From: Dermacentor variabilis
Taxonomy: Eukaryota > Arthropoda > Arachnida > Ixodida > Ixodidae
Direction of reading: 5' to 3'
Assembly: GCF_050947875.1 (NCBI RefSeq)
Contig: NC_134569.1
Coordinates: 35,749,277-35,813,276, forward strand
DNA: 64,000 nucleotides
The notes beneath the pieces are model-generated. The model worked only from the letters and a program-made list of their open reading frames with translations, ran no database searches and had not been told where the DNA came from. Below are positions 14,886 through 27,615 of the stretch, one piece after another. The position numbers and the translations under genes were made by a program. Each line of letters opens with the position of its first letter. Position 1 is the first letter of the stretch.

Positions 14886-15492
14886 GTAGCTTTGCAAGAT
14901 TTTTTAATGAATCTAGCATCTCCAAGGAAAATACATGTTACACTATCCACACGTAACGATGACGTTTCACTTCGCCCAAAATTTTGAAATAATTATAAAG
15001 TTCTGTCATTGCAGCATAATCTGCCATTTATTTTAAATCAGCATAAGGGTGTGATCAGTTACGGCGCAAAACAATTGACAATGTATTTTCCATCGATAGA
15101 ATGAATGACTATGCATGTTTGTCTTTTGTTTTGCAAGTACTGTTTCACATGAACATGTATGTATTCTATTTATCATTATATTCTGGTGTCTTAACTTCTT
15201 TTGTTTCTATTGGCATGTGTTCACAAGTATAGATAAAGTTATTACACACATTTTGAAATCAGATGCTGTGGATTTATTAACTAATTGCCCTCATGCTACT
15301 GTATAGTTCATTGTTCTTCGCATTTCTTGATGTCATGGACACTACCTGTTGCTGTACACCAATACTGCCTTGTAGAGGGGGTCATGGGCCTAGCCAAGCT
15401 GTCGAGACAGCTTTTAGCTCTTGCCCCTTTCCAAGACCAATTATTTTTGGAAAAATAAAAATTGAATTGAATTCAATTGAATTGAATTCTCT

Positions 15493-17187
15493 GGAAAGTG
15501 CATTGTGAAATGGGGTTATCACTCTGCAAGGTCACACGAATCTGCTGTTTTTATTTATACCTTTTTTTTGAAGGAGGGTTTGTATAGTGTATTTTTAGAT
15601 CTTGAGGAGGTGAACCAAAGCACATAGTGGCAAACTATTGAACTGCAGACCTATATGTATATTTTATCTGGCGTAGCAATGTAAACGCCTCTGTAGATGT
15701 GCCGAGACACAGCTGAGCAAGTTAAATAAACTAGCTTTCTCAAGTGATGAAGGGATTTTTTTTCTCTTCACTTCGTGTACGTACTTTTAAATTATAAATG
15801 GGTTTTCCGCGTACGATGGAACACCTTTGCCGGATGAAAGGCATAGAGAGGTATAGAAAGGTCTGGAAAGGTACAGACATCGATGCAAAACCATGAACAA
15901 GCACTTGCGGTTCATGATTTTCTCATCACCAGCTGTGGTCTATCCACATCGGCTGCGACATGGATGCGCATAACAGAGGGTGGGCTTAGAACTCTCAACA
16001 CGGAACGCCCACTACTGTGGCCGTTCCGTGTGAAGCACTTGTGCACACTATTTCTCCATCAGCCTTGTAATCCAGACAATAGCGAATAGCATTTTCGCAC
16101 TCCTTTAGAATCGATCGTCCTTACACGTCTTCAATAGAAGTTCGTACTAAGCGATTTCCAACGGTATACAGCGAAACGACAGCAGTTACGCAAATAGTTC
16201 AGGCAGCGCCAGTCACTAAGCAAAACATGCCGTTGACTACCAGTTCTTTCTTTTTTTTTTACGATTAGCCTGAAACTTCGTTCTTCCTTCTCGAGCCACC
16301 GCGCCAAACTTCCAGCCTGTTTCCTCTCTCTTCAGATGAACGAAAGAAATAAAGGTACTGACATGAGGTAAGGAGAGAAGTGAGAGAAAGAAAAACCAAC
16401 TTTGGCGATTGTCTTCTTTCCTCTCGTTCCTTGGTTCTCTGCAGTCTCCAGTAAAGCGTGGAATGTCCCGACACGTGTGCCGCCTCCCATCTTCACCGCT
16501 TACACGCCTAAAGCACTCGCGTGGGACTCATTTACACAATGGCCGTGCGGACCACCACCTACACCCCCCCCCCCCCCCTTCGCCCTTCCTGCCTTCCTTG
16601 CCCTCGCCTACACTTCTTTTTCTGTGCCCCTGATACGCAAACAGCCCGCGGTCTTCTGTCCGCACCAGCAGCGGGGACTGGCCCAAGGCGCACTTTGCCA
16701 CCCGCCGCTGACGACCTCCGTTTCCACGCAGTTCCCGCCAGCCGAGCTCAGCGCACTCCGAAGGAGAAGGGAATAACAGCCGATGGCCACTCTGTTCCTA
16801 TAGTTAGACAGCTGGCGGTTCATGCCTCTCTCTCTTCTCCTGTTAATGCACATCTATTCTTTTTCGCTGTTCGACCCCCGTTCTCGATCACCTTCTAACA
16901 TTTCCTTATTTTTTGACCTCGTGAATCTATGAAGCCAAAATACTAAACAATTGCCAGCTTCGTCTGTATGAACAGCGATAATAAATATAGCTGAGACGAG
17001 CGAGTATTGGTGCCAAGGGAAGCACGCAAACGTGAAAGTCAGAGCGCATGCGCGAGGTTTATTCCGATGCTTCGCACGCAGTGTTCGAGTGGCGTCCGGT
17101 TAGTTTATTACGTGAAACACGGGGCTCGTGTAGCGTCAGAGTTGGACACTTGGAGACCACGCTGGGCTGAAAGCGGATGAGAAGGCA
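15493..17187. other. unrecognised sequence
   Basis: Nothing recognised apart from the C15 run at 16564 in a CT-rich patch (16260-16900). Confidence 0.4.
16564..16578. repeat. C homopolymer
   Basis: 15 C in a CT-rich stretch. Confidence 0.95.
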
Positions 17188-17415
17188 ACTTGCCGCAGGT
17201 GGAGAACGATCCCACGCCTTCGCATTACGCGTGCGACGCTCTACCAGTTAAACTTGTTTATTGATCCATTTGCATTTCCCTTAATTTATCATTTCTTTAA
17301 TTCAGTTCGTAAGTACCAGTAATATCCCCTACGTTTTCCTTGGTGTCATTGTTTGTAGCCTTCTTAGGATATTAATGTTAAATATCGGGCCCCGCAATTA
17401 ACCCCCTTTCTTCTC

Positions 17416-17416
<1 letters not shown>
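17188..17416 (-). repeat. tRNA-linked dispersed repeat, copy B
   Basis: caacttgccgcaggtggaga with a reversed B box (gatcccac) is followed by cgcattacgcgtgcgacgctc and a reversed A-box remnant (taccagtt). The body then follows in the opposite orientation to copy A (tttcccttaatttatcattt, ttgtttgtagccttctta, cgggccccgcaattaa). It ends at a (TA)n tract. Confidence 0.75.
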
Positions 17417-17470
<54 letters not shown>

Positions 17471-17473
17471 TAC
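17417..17473. repeat. (TA)n microsatellite
   Basis: About 48 pure bases followed by a tacatatatacaca edge, between repeat copy B and a MITE-like fragment. Confidence 0.95.
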
Positions 17474-17700
17474 ACACCTGGTGTCCCAATCAACTTGGAG
17501 CAAGATTTAAAAGAAGAACAAGAGCTCCAGAGAAACCGTACCGACTCCATAGTAGCAGCAGTGTTGTGTACTGACAGGCAGTATTTTTTTCATCACAAAG
17601 TATAAATAATTGGTTTAGTTAGTGAACTTTTTAATGATTGCAAAGCTGTAGGGCACCTTAAATACCCTCTGAAACAAGTATTTTTTTTTTCGTGCTGAAG
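17474..17700. mobile_element. possible fragment of a related terminal-repeat element
   Basis: acctggtgtcccaatcaact resembles the GGTGTCCCA terminus of the MITE family but the interior (agagctccagagaaaccgta and on) does not match the 43813 element. Only one end is visible, next to (TA)n. Confidence 0.35.
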
Positions 17701-18514
17701 TGTGCCCGGCTGTTTTTTCTACGAAAGAACAAAAGCTAGCGAAATACGAAATACATGCACGCTCGTGCGCCCCTACTCAAGCGCTTCCAGTAACATTTGC
17801 AAGATGTACGGCTGCATTCGTTTATCGCCGCATCGAACAAGGCTTCGTCATGTATAATGGCTCGAGAGATGTCGCGACCTAAGTAGTGTGGTGCGATAAG
17901 CGTCAGCACCTGCGGACGCAAGTATGTTGCGTTCGATCAAGAGGCGCTCGGAATAGCTTTAACCTTCGCGTATCATGAAACAAATTCGTAAATTCAAGCA
18001 GTGTTAAAAAAAACACTGGACAAAAGAGCACGAAAAAAGAAAAGTGGGGAGCTCTTGCAAGAACAGAAGATAGCTACTCAGTAGTTTATAAAAAATAAAC
18101 CAAAAGTACGTAAGGCGTTTAGAAGCCTACAAAGAAACATCCATAGGTGCAACTGATTTAGCCATTTACCCTTTCTGTCTCTGGAACTCGGGCAAGAGGC
18201 AGAACAAAGCAGTTTTTTACCTATTTCTATTTCTATTGCTAGCTTTTTTTTTATGCAAGGTTAATGTAACATCATGAAGGTGCGTTAAACGGTCACGTTT
18301 TGCAACCATTTAGAGCGGTTTTTTCCCCTGTTATTTAAAGCACGTGCTCAAACAGGTCACCGTCTGAAGAAATACAGTACTTGCTTCTTTCCAGCCCGTG
18401 TGCGGTTGCAGCTTTGACCAATTACCTTTGGAATATCGCGGCAGTCTCTGTTTATTTTTGCCTTTAGGGTGTCCGGTGTGGCAGTTTCGCTGCTATCGCT
18501 GCTACCTATTTCGC

Positions 18515-18842
18515 TGCTAACTAACCCTGGAAGTGTTAGCCAGCGCCACCACTCACGGCCATGGTAGTGGATGTAGAACATCCTACTGGAGGCGTCACGT
18601 AGAACGTGGACTTTTTGGGTGACGGCAAGTGGTCCATAAACCCACACATGCTATCTGAAGGCATCAAAGCTGCCGGATTTGAGGTACTCGCTGTATAATG
18701 AACTAGAAGAAAACCGACGGGCCTGACTTTCATTAGTGAAATCATAAGAAGCCAACAAACAATGATATAACAGACAGCATTGGATAAATATTTGTTGGTC
18801 TTAGTTCTTAATTGAATTAAAGAATTTATAAATAAGTGGTAA

Positions 18843-18845
<3 letters not shown>
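18515..18845 (+). repeat. tRNA-linked dispersed repeat, copy C (longest body)
   Basis: It contains an upstream module (ctggaagtgttagccagcgc, ggcgtcacgtagaacgtgga) that runs into the shared body (aagaaaaccgacgggcctga, tcataagaagccaacaaac) and then reaches a (TA)n tract at 18845. Open frames on the minus strand here (18357-18745) are part of the repeat and not a gene. Confidence 0.65.

Positions 18846-18890
<45 letters not shown>
18845..18890. repeat. (TA)n microsatellite
   Basis: 46 bases between repeat copy C and the MITE right arm. Confidence 0.97.
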
Positions 18891-18892
<2 letters not shown>

Positions 18893-18894
18893 TC

Positions 18895-19144
18895 GACTGC
18901 CGCACGACTGGCCGCTCGAGGTGCTTTTCGTGTTGTTCTACAATGTTCTCATTGACACTTTAAATCTAGTTATAATATTTTAGGAGATGATTAATCAATT
19001 AGGAATAATTTTTTGATTAGGCTAAATAAAGCAATAATCTGAGTATCCCTAAGCGCCGACAAACAACATTGCCTTGGTTCTGTCCAGCTACGAGGGATTG
19101 GCATATTTTTAAGGTTTGGCTAAAGATACGTGTGACACCCTGTA
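18895..19144. mobile_element. right arm of a second copy of the same MITE family
   Basis: Reverse-complemented, it reads TACAGGGTGTCACACG, then CTGGACAGAACCAAGGCAAT and GTCAATGAGAACATTGTAG, following one arm of the element at 43813 along its length. The matching left arm is missing and the copy starts at the (TA)n tract ending 18890. Confidence 0.75.
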
Positions 19145-20392
19145 CAAGTATATATCTAGTGGCGAAGCTTCCCCCATTTCCACACACGCATATTTTTTCC
19201 CTTTGACATTCCTAATGCTAACAGATTAAAATCAAGTAAAGGAATGGCCAGCAGCGAGGTCAGTAACCAAAGTTTACGACACGTGGTCAGCCACGTGAAG
19301 CAGTGAAACATTGTGTTTATTTTGTCCACAGGGAACCTCTATCATGTGGAGTAAGTATACCGCAGAATAAAAATCGGGTTGAATTTAATTGCGCACACGC
19401 TTCCAGATCATGAAAGTCCACTTGGCAGAAAAACGATATTCTCTGTGTCGGCCTGTGCGCACTATATCAATGTGGCCTTGTCTAGTCATCGAAACTTGAA
19501 GGCAGCAAAGGTACTCGAAGGCGAATTTGTAGAGCACGCTATGACCAATGCACAGAATGCAGTAGGTGCCAAGTTGACTGGCAGATAGACAAGATTGTAC
19601 GAGATTACGGTGACACAGTGAAATATAATATAATTTATTATGGTTGAGAGAAGTTAGGGCGAAAAACATTTATTGGATAAAACGAGTAGGGATGCTACAG
19701 TAGAACGACAGGATGAATATAGAAAGAAACGTTGGACAGCGGCAACTGCAGATATCTTAAAAACATGATGGAAAGATATAAAAGGAGGGAGCATGCCGCA
19801 ACGCGATTGAATCCGTTGTGGTGGCCCAACACGTGATGAAAACGGCTGATCGCGTGGTAGGTTTCAGTACCCTGTTGATGTTTTTTTCGATACACCCCCC
19901 CCCCCCCCCCCCCCCATTCGAAACAATTCCAAACTCTTCAAATAAACAAAAACATGGCTACCACCGCGGCAGTTTCGCTTTATGCCTCGCTCAAGTTTCT
20001 GGATTGTGGCGTCCAATCGTGGTGTTGCGCTATGCATGTTCGTTCGGCGAGCCGCATGAGAGAGAATGCCTCTCAAGCGTGTCGGAAGTTGAAGAAAGCA
20101 TTTGTAGTTGTAGTTGAAGTTGAAGCAGTTGTAGGCCTCTCCGAAAGGCGCGCGGCGTTGTTACGCTGCTGACTGCTTTTGCTGTGAATACGCGCTGCGG
20201 TTCGTGTTGCACTAAATTGCATAGTCATGTCTGTTGTCATTTCAGAAGCTAAGCACGCATATCTTTCGCTCATATAGAGAGGCTAAAGCTGTTTTGTAAG
20301 TTGGTCAGTTCTCGTGTGAGGGATAAAGCAAAGTTTAGTTTGGAGTTGGAGTGCACCTTTCTCTTTCGTTCACCGATACATGTAATGTTTTA
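19145..20392. other. unrecognised sequence
   Basis: Contains the C21 run at 19895 and a short gttgtagttg tract near 20105-20135. Confidence 0.4.
19895..19915. repeat. C homopolymer
   Basis: 21 consecutive C, the longest in the window. Confidence 0.95.
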
Positions 20393-20623
20393 CCCGCCGT
20401 GGTTGCTTAGTGGCTATGGTGTTGGGCTGCTAAGCACGAGATCGCGGGATCGAATCCCAACCACGGCGACCGCATTTCGATGGGGGCGAAAGCACCCGTG
20501 TACTTAGATTTAGGCGCACGTTAAAGAAGTCCGGGTGGCCCAAGTTATTCCGTAGTCCTCCACTGCGGCGTGCCTCATAATGAGATCGTGGTTTTGGCAC
20601 GTAAAACCTCTTATTTTTTTTTT
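20393..20623 (+). repeat. Ruka-type tRNA-derived SINE
   Basis: It starts cccgccgtggttgcttagtg (A box region ggttgcttagtgg) with a B box ggatcgaatccc about 45 bases on. A SINE body follows (catttcgatgggggcgaaag, gtgtacttagatttaggcgc, acgttaaaga, gtggttttggcacgtaaaac) and a T-rich end. This matches the tick SINE described as Ruka in Rhipicephalus, from memory. Pol III would transcribe it. It is the strongest taxonomic marker in the window. Confidence 0.85.
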
Positions 20624-21574
20624 GATAAGGTCGTATGTGTCCGATGACATACCACTTGTTCGTGTTCGCAGTGCGCAGTGCACATGTTCGAAGCAGGGCC
20701 AGTGCTTGGGAACATAGCGGAAACCGCATGACCCGGCCGTATATTTGTCTCAAACGCCAAAAGCTGGAACAAGCGCTGTTTACAGTAGTTGCTGCTTTTC
20801 TTGGCAGCAGATAAATTGACAACCCAGTGCGTTTCACAAAAGAACAGCATAGCACGTAGGTAGCAAATGCAACTCACCGTTTCTTGCAGAAGTCAACGTC
20901 ATTTGAGGCAATAAGCTCCACCGCGTTTGGCCTGCAAGGATAACTCCGCTCCCGCAATGCGATGAATCGCATGCATGCAAACCCTCATGCGTAAGATTCC
21001 ACTGATCCAGCGACAATGCAAATCAATAAAGCTCGCATACCACGGCAAAGTACACACGGGCAAGGCCTCGGTAAAAAAATGTGGCAAATACGTGTCGCTC
21101 ATTATCGCTCACAACGGTCTGTTTACTTCGGCCGAAGTATACCTGTAGCCTAAATGCGCTGACGTTGGATTGCGAACCTCTCACAACTCGCCCAGAGTGC
21201 GGAACACATGCCTTGTAGGAAACGACCGAAGCGAAACAAGCTCCCCGAGAAAAATGCGACCAGAGATACAGGCAGAGCAGCTAGCAGCCGCCGGCCGAGC
21301 GCGCACCGAATAAAAACTACCGGTAACCAAACGTCTCGGCAAATCTCGAATTTCCTCCGTGATTTCGACGTGAAAGGTGACGTGTTGGGCCGCCAATGTA
21401 GCTTCACAGAGCGTTCGCTTACCAAGGCTGGCTGCGGGAGGTAATGCTCCCTCCTATTATTTCTTCCTCCATGCTTAAAAAGAATTTTGTGCTGCATTGT
21501 GCTTAGTTAGAACCACTGGCGATTGCCGCAGCATCGATCACTTCATACTGATTGCATGCCGACTGCCCTCTATG

Positions 21575-21588
21575 CCCCCCCCCCCCCC
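21575..21588. repeat. C homopolymer
   Basis: 14 C. Confidence 0.95.
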
Positions 21589-21843
21589 ATTCTCCCTCTC
21601 CTCCGCGCTAATCTCGGTGTAACTGCTATACTTATGGAGTGGTTTGTGGGCCGATACGCGTCGGCATGGACACGTCGTAACCGCGCGCGGTGTTATGCCG
21701 AACTTAATTCACGGGCTATGGTTCGTTCTAAGCCAGATTTCTAGGGGGTGTTCTTTCAAATTTCCAATGCGACAGTATAGTTATAGTGTTAGCATGGCAA
21801 CGAGATCTTGCAGTCACTGCTGTTAGGCAACGTGCAGTTGACA

Positions 21844-21844
<1 letters not shown>

Positions 21845-21890
<46 letters not shown>

Positions 21891-21907
21891 TGATTGATTG
21901 ATTGATT
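21845..21907. repeat. (TTGA)n microsatellite
   Basis: About 15 units of attg with one change (gtttgatt). Confidence 0.97.
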
Positions 21908-23528
21908 CCACTTCCTAGTAGCAGCTCTACTGTAACTCTTAGTAGACGAAGCCTTGTTGCTATTCTTGCATCCCAGCCCTAGAAATGAATAGGTATATAA
22001 ACCACAAATAGGATTATGTTGGTTTGTTTTTCTGCCGCAACTTTCACTACGCTGTTTGTTTTGCGAGCATGCGCGAGGCCTCGAAAGAGAGTGAGCTGTT
22101 CCTCTAAAAAAAAATATTCCTCTACAAACAAAGCAAATGCGCCCTCAGTTTTCACAGACAGCAGCAACACGCTGGACAAGAAAAGTAGTCGTGAAGGAAC
22201 AACCACGACAATGAGAAAGCGCAACGAAAAAGTGAGAAAAAGAAATCAGTGATGTTCGTATTGAAAAATGTTCGCGTCTTCCAGTGTTAAGAAGAAGCAG
22301 CATGGTACAAGCACCCCCTGCACCTCCTTTCTCTCCCCTCTAAAATAAATTTGGGTGGGACGAAAGCGCGAAATAGAATAAAGTTGCAAATACGAAACAA
22401 AAAGAAGTAACGGAGAAGAAAAACACGAGTGCAGCCTATGTTCATATCACAAGCACATTGCCGCTCAACCTACACGACACCATCCCGCTACACGCCTACG
22501 AGACACAAAATGACGCCTTCAATCCCCGGTGCAAATCCAAAATTTCAAGCAATGGAAAGTAAAACAAATACCACAAATGATAAGGTTCACGCGAACGAGC
22601 AAGCATAGCGTACATACCTCAGACAAATAGGTCAGGATGATGGAGAAAAAAAAAGAAAATTAAAGAACAGCAAGCATAAGTTGCAGGCTAAAGAAACCAA
22701 TAATATATAACATGAAGACGAGATGACGGTTTTAGGGGTCGTACCTGGGAGCGCCACGTTGCTGCAAAAGCACCGGCTACATTAGGGACGCGTCGTCACC
22801 TTTTTTCTTCATCGCCCGCTCTTCACTGTGGCCGACGGCAAAAAGAAGGAAAGAAGGAAAAAAAAAGCAAGCTCTTAATTTTTTTTTTCCTGTCGGATCA
22901 TTTGCGCCTCGCGCCAGCGCGCGGGTCCCAGTTTTGTCGCCCCTGCGAGGCTGCTCGCGCGCTGATGGGGTTGAACGTAAACAGCTGTTTGTCATCCTTA
23001 ACTCGCGGTGGCACGCGCATGCGCGAGGACTGTGCCATTCGAGCTCACTGACGAGATCCCGAAATGCGAGGGCCCGCGCGGCCTCGCATAGCGTCTTCTT
23101 TGTTTACCGCTATAATAGCAGCGCGCGTGCCATTTCTTCTATATTTCGCGGCAGGATTTTTATAAAGCAATAGGCTGATGTCGCAACTCACGAGCGCCGG
23201 TGTTAAAATTAGGCTGGTCATCGACGTCGTCGGCACGGGTATGCGTTCCTCCGACGACGTCCTTGATTTCGGAGCCTCCGAGCGGGACGCCGCTCATTTC
23301 TCACTGCGCTGACGGAGCGGGCGCCTTAGCAAGAGCCTCGACCGCGATGTGAAGCTAACACCGCAGTTCATATTCGTATCGCGTCGGTTTTTTTCACTGA
23401 CTCTGTTGTCGCACAGGCCGTGACACCAGCTTCAAGGGGAACTACCTGAAATTGTTAGTTTTTCTTTTCACGTCAAATTAACGTTCATTTTTCTTGCTCT
23501 TGACTGGTTAGCGTCGCTGCTTTCCTTA

Positions 23529-23552
23529 TCTCTCTCTCTCTCTCTCTCTCTA
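23529..23552. repeat. (TC)n microsatellite
   Basis: About 23 bases, followed by a gcgcgcgcg stretch. Confidence 0.95.
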
Positions 23553-23801
23553 GCGAGCGCGCGCGCGAACCCTTTTTAGTTGGCGGCGTTTATATTGTAT
23601 TTGTTTCCCTTATCGCAAGTAGTCTGCGGTAAGTGCTTGGATTCTTATGATATCTTGTTCGCACTTTAGTCAACTAACAGTGTCGCCGGTTTAACGTGGA
23701 GTTAACTATAGGTAATTTCCTCTGATAGTCAAATTCTTCCAAGATTCTACACTGCAAGGCTGGAGACGATGATTCCTAAAGTTCTGAATTTAAATTAACG
23801 G

Positions 23802-23865
23802 AATCAATCAATCATTCATTTATTCAATGAATGAATGAATGAATGAATGAATGAATGAATGAATG

Positions 23866-23933
<68 letters not shown>
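23802..23933. repeat. compound (AATG)n(AATC)n microsatellite
   Basis: A short aatc/attc start (23802-23822) is followed by about 10 aatg units and then about 17 aatc units to 23933. The unit changes by a single base from one block to the next. Confidence 0.97.
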
Positions 23934-23934
<1 letters not shown>

Positions 23935-24770
23935 GAAGTTACAGAAGCGAACAAATGTTAAATCAAGTATTGCCAGTTGCAGTGCGTAGATAGTAGGACA
24001 TTTTGATTTTCGGACACATCTCTCGTCCCCTGGATCATGATTTAGATAAGTCTAACAATCGTAACACCAACAATTTAACGTAGCTTTACCTGGTGTAATG
24101 CTATATCTACACGGAATCTAATACAGAGTTGCAATTTATAAGCTGGTCAATATTGGCACCGAAGGTTTACTTACGCCACTTATTTTAAAAGAGCTAAATG
24201 AAGAAACTCGGAGCAATTGGTTTGGAGAGTCAAAAAAGAAAGAAAAGAAACAACATTCGCTAATATATGGATAGTAGCTACACCTCGCGCCTTCCCTTCA
24301 CGCTCCCCGCACACTTGCTCCTCTAAAAAGAAAAAAAAATTAGGGCGCCCTAGGCCTTCTAATAATGTAATATGCAGAACATAAAGGAGCGCCGTAATCT
24401 GTATCACAAATTCTTCGGCAATGTTTGTATTAAGCGCTCTATTTGGTACCGATATGTGTTCAATGGTTCGGCCGTGTGTCAAGCTTTTCCGACGCCAAAT
24501 AAGATGACGCATTGCAGGCACCGGGTCGCGTCGCTCCCGCATATACGGAATGCTTATTATGAATGGCCAGAACTCCGCCAAAGAGAGCGCATATTGGCTA
24601 AACCGATTCGATAAGAATTCGACCTTCGTTATGCAACATTACAAACGCGGAATTATTTTTTATGTGCGTATTTAGTGTTATTCCGAGTGGCTTTATGAGA
24701 ATCAGCGCTATTCATTGAGTAACTCGTGGTTTATTTGCGATATTCCCCGTTAAACAGGCGGATAATCGTC

Positions 24771-24876
<106 letters not shown>

Positions 24877-24889
24877 GAGATGAAAGGGA

Positions 24890-24935
24890 GTTAACCGAGG
24901 GGCCCGATTTTTATTAGTCATATCATAATATATAT
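24890..24935 (+). repeat. tRNA-linked dispersed repeat, short fragment
   Basis: gttaaccgaggggcccgatt and tattagtcatatcataat match copy A. It begins just after the 102-base (TA)n tract. Confidence 0.7.
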
Positions 24936-25062
24936 ATCGTATTTTTCAATGGGCGACACGTACATAGAATGTCCAGAAGCCCCATTTCACGGTTATCTTT
25001 GATTTATTTACCTATTTACCAACAGTTTCGATTGCTGGACCGACCTTTTTCAACGTCGGTCC

Positions 25063-25575
25063 TGTTATGATCGACCTGTGAAGTGTGAGAGACATTCAGG
25101 CGTACGTTCCCATGACAGGATGATTTGGCTCGTCCCAGAAAAGGCGGTTACGGTAAGCCTGTACATCGACGTGTCAAGTGTGAGAAGTGTTCAAGCGCGC
25201 GTCCCAATGTCGTCATAATTGCCCTCTTCTCCGACATAACGTCACCCATTTTGTACCCCACGCTGACACAAAGGGAAGGAGGAAGGGGAAAAAATTGGAA
25301 GGTCAGGAGCTCAATGGCAGAACCTGACGAAAGCACAATACCTCCACAAGATCCTCAAGAAGACGTCGACGACAAGGCCCCAATGTCTTATTTAAGGCCG
25401 TCCTGGCCCCCGTGTTAATCAGAGCCGCTTGAGACTCGGATGAGGGTCATAACCATGTAACAATGAAGTGAATACAGTCTTTTTTATTTTGTTCATTATC
25501 ACGATGCCCGGCTTCGTCGTCGTTTCCTGATTGTTGCGACGAAGAGCAACTTCACTCGGTTGAGACCGTATGAAC
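25063..25575 (+). repeat. 5' LTR of the gag-only element
   Basis: The LTR runs from TGTTATGATCGACCTG to cgtatgaac, immediately before a primer-binding-like TGG. It contains two partial copies of a tcaagtgtgagaa motif near its start and a TATA-like tatttaagg at about 25390. It matches the 3' LTR at 28847-29620 over its whole length with many substitutions. It is about 513 bp. Confidence 0.75.
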
Positions 25576-25590
25576 TGGTTGGCAGCAGTG
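25576..25590 (+). other. putative primer-binding site
   Basis: TGGTTGGCAGCAGTG directly abuts the 5' LTR and differs at two positions from the site of the intact element at 60565. Confidence 0.55.
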
Positions 25591-25770
25591 TGATAATCCA
25601 CCCTTCGTCCTGGCTTCTGCACTATGGTGAGCGCTTGATTTTTTTGAGAATTTGCCAAGTTTTAGCTCGTGTGTTTTCTAAGCCTGCAAATTAGTTTCTG
25701 TACGTGCAGACTCCTGTTGAAAGGTTCCTCACGTCACCGCAGAATAGAAAGTCCTCGTTCGGGATTGACA

Positions 25771-27615
25771 ATGGATTTAAGCAAACGGAAAAAGCCAGAG
25801 TTGTTATTACTATGTGAAGAGCAGAGAATTGAGGCCGGGGAAAGTCAGAGAAAGCCGCAGCTTGTTGAGGTGATTGAAAAGGGCGGAGCTCATGGGGACG
25901 AAATTTCAGAAGCATGGGAAGAGATAGAGAAACTAACTGAGAAATCTGGACAAAATGCTGGGGAGGAAAGGCAGAGAGCTGATCAAAGGGAAGCTGCAGA
26001 AAGAAAGGAACGAGAGCAGCAGAGAGCTGATCAAGCTGCTGAGAGAAAGGAACGAGAGGAAGAGAGAGCTCACGAACTAAAGCTAAAAGAACTAGACGTG
26101 CAGCGGGATTCGGCCATGCAATCGGCAAATAACATCTCAATAAATGAAAGACGTCCAGGTGAAGCAGGGGTAAAAATAAGGGATCTCATGCCGACGTAGA
26201 AGGTAAACGATGACATGGGATTGCTTCTAGTTACTTTTGAACAAATCTGCGAGAAAAACGGGTTGACACTTGAGAGTCGGCCGCAACGGAGTGTTCTTCC
26301 TTGCGATGCAACCGAAATAATTGCAAGGCGAACGAGAGGCGACGCAGATGACTCTCAAAAAGTAAAAGCTGCGTTGCTAAGGAAATATCGGCTCACAGCG
26401 GTGGCTTTCCGTCGTCGTTTTCGAGAGACAGCTAAAACGCCGGGCGAGCCTTTTCAATATTTCACTTATAAGCTGAAAGCCAACTTAATTGAGCGGCTAA
26501 AAGGGGAAGATGTGTTCGGTTGTCACAGAAACCTTGTTGAGTTAATCTGCATGAACAGTTCTAAGCGTCCTTAAGCGAAGAGATGCGCCTGTGGATTCAA
26601 TATAGGTCGAGCGAAAAGGACTTGGAACGTGCTGCAGTTCTAGCCGATAAATTAGCTGCATGTCGTGAATCCTACAAAACATGTGTCAGGCGATTCAGTA
26701 AATTCAGCAAAGAGGAAAACAGGTGCCCCAATCACCGCGAAAAGGCTGGAGGAGGGACAAAAGACTTGCAGCCCGATAATTCAGGAGAGGATAACACCGC
26801 AGTAAAATATGAAAGAAAAACAGCAAAAGCGTTTGAAACTAGAATACCGGTCGGCTGTTTCCATTGCGAGAAGCCTGGACACCTTGCCATCGGCTGTCGG
26901 AAGCCTAGAATTGTTTTTTTTTTCTTTTGTGAAATGCGGCGATGATAACTTGGCCCTCTGGGAACCCTACCTTCGCGATCTACTAGTGAATGGAAGGCCA
27001 TGTAACGTACTTCGGAACTCAGCAGCGACAATGGAGATTGTCCACCCCGTGTGTGTGAAACCTGAGGATTTCACCGGAGAATATGCGTGGGTCCGGCAGG
27101 CAGTCGAGAAGAATAGTGTTTGCTTTCTTATAGCCAGCGTGAACATTGGAGGGCCGTTTGGACTATTGCTGAACGAAGCAGCAGTATTGCCAAATCTGTC
27201 GAAACACTATCCATACTTATTTTCAAATCACTTGGAAATTATGTTGAAGAAAAAGGGCCTGAATTTTGGCGACCATATGGTCCAAGCTCTCACGCTTTGC
27301 AAGGCTCGAAATATCGCCGCAGAGATAAATCACGGCAGCGGCGCCAAAAATATGCCTCGTGATAGAGACGCTCAGGAAGAACAGCTTATAGCAAGCGAAA
27401 TCAGTGGAAAAGGCGCTAGCAAGGAGGCATGCGGGTCAGTGAGAATACCGCAGAAAGGGCTAGCAAAAGAATTAGAGACTAATTTGGTGCTGGCACATTC
27501 AGAAAGCTCTTTATACTTGCTCAAGATTCTTAAAGAAGGAATCGCGGCAGAGGAAAATAGCAATTGCGTCGCCAAAGTAGAAACGACGACTATCCCGGAG
27601 GACGTTGCTTGCTAA
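25771..27615 (+). pseudogene. Gag and protease-like pseudogene of the gag-only element
   Basis: The region starts at MDLSKRKKPELL (25771), like the MDL start at 60917, and is followed by a Glu/Arg-rich coiled coil with repeated AERKERE and QRADQ blocks. A TAG at 26197 falls inside the conserved DLM block and is the first break. The capsid-like region continues (AFRRRFRE near 26405) to a frameshift near 26555. A knuckle CFHCEKPGHLAIGC lies at about 26860-26905. A poly-T run at 26911-26923 marks a further frameshift, after which the protease-like part reads LLVNGRPCNVLRNSAATMEI and ends at a TAA at 27613. The catalytic Asp position is Asn (NSAA), so the protease could not work. After this point the intact relative enters a linker and integrase, but no integrase follows here. 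Confidence 0.85.

Larger units (their letters stand above)
13185..15492 (+). mobile_element. decayed CR1/L2/Jockey-type LINE
   Basis: The order is that of a non-LTR element: an AP-endonuclease end, a basic linker, the C-terminal half of RT, a 3' UTR and an (AATTG)n-like tail at about 15455-15492. The RT core is missing and replaced by an inverted copy of a later RT segment (14041-14230). Stops and frameshifts are frequent. The tail gaattgaattcaattgaatt after aataaaaat is typical of tick LINE 3' ends. The exact clade would need a tree. Confidence 0.8.

Noticed and set aside
18357..18745. Two minus-strand ORFs of 96 and 69 codons
   Set aside because: They lie in or next to the dispersed repeat copy C; the sequence belongs to the repeat.
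23802..23933. CRISPR-like repeat array
   Set aside because: It is a continuous tetranucleotide microsatellite without spacers; the window is eukaryotic.
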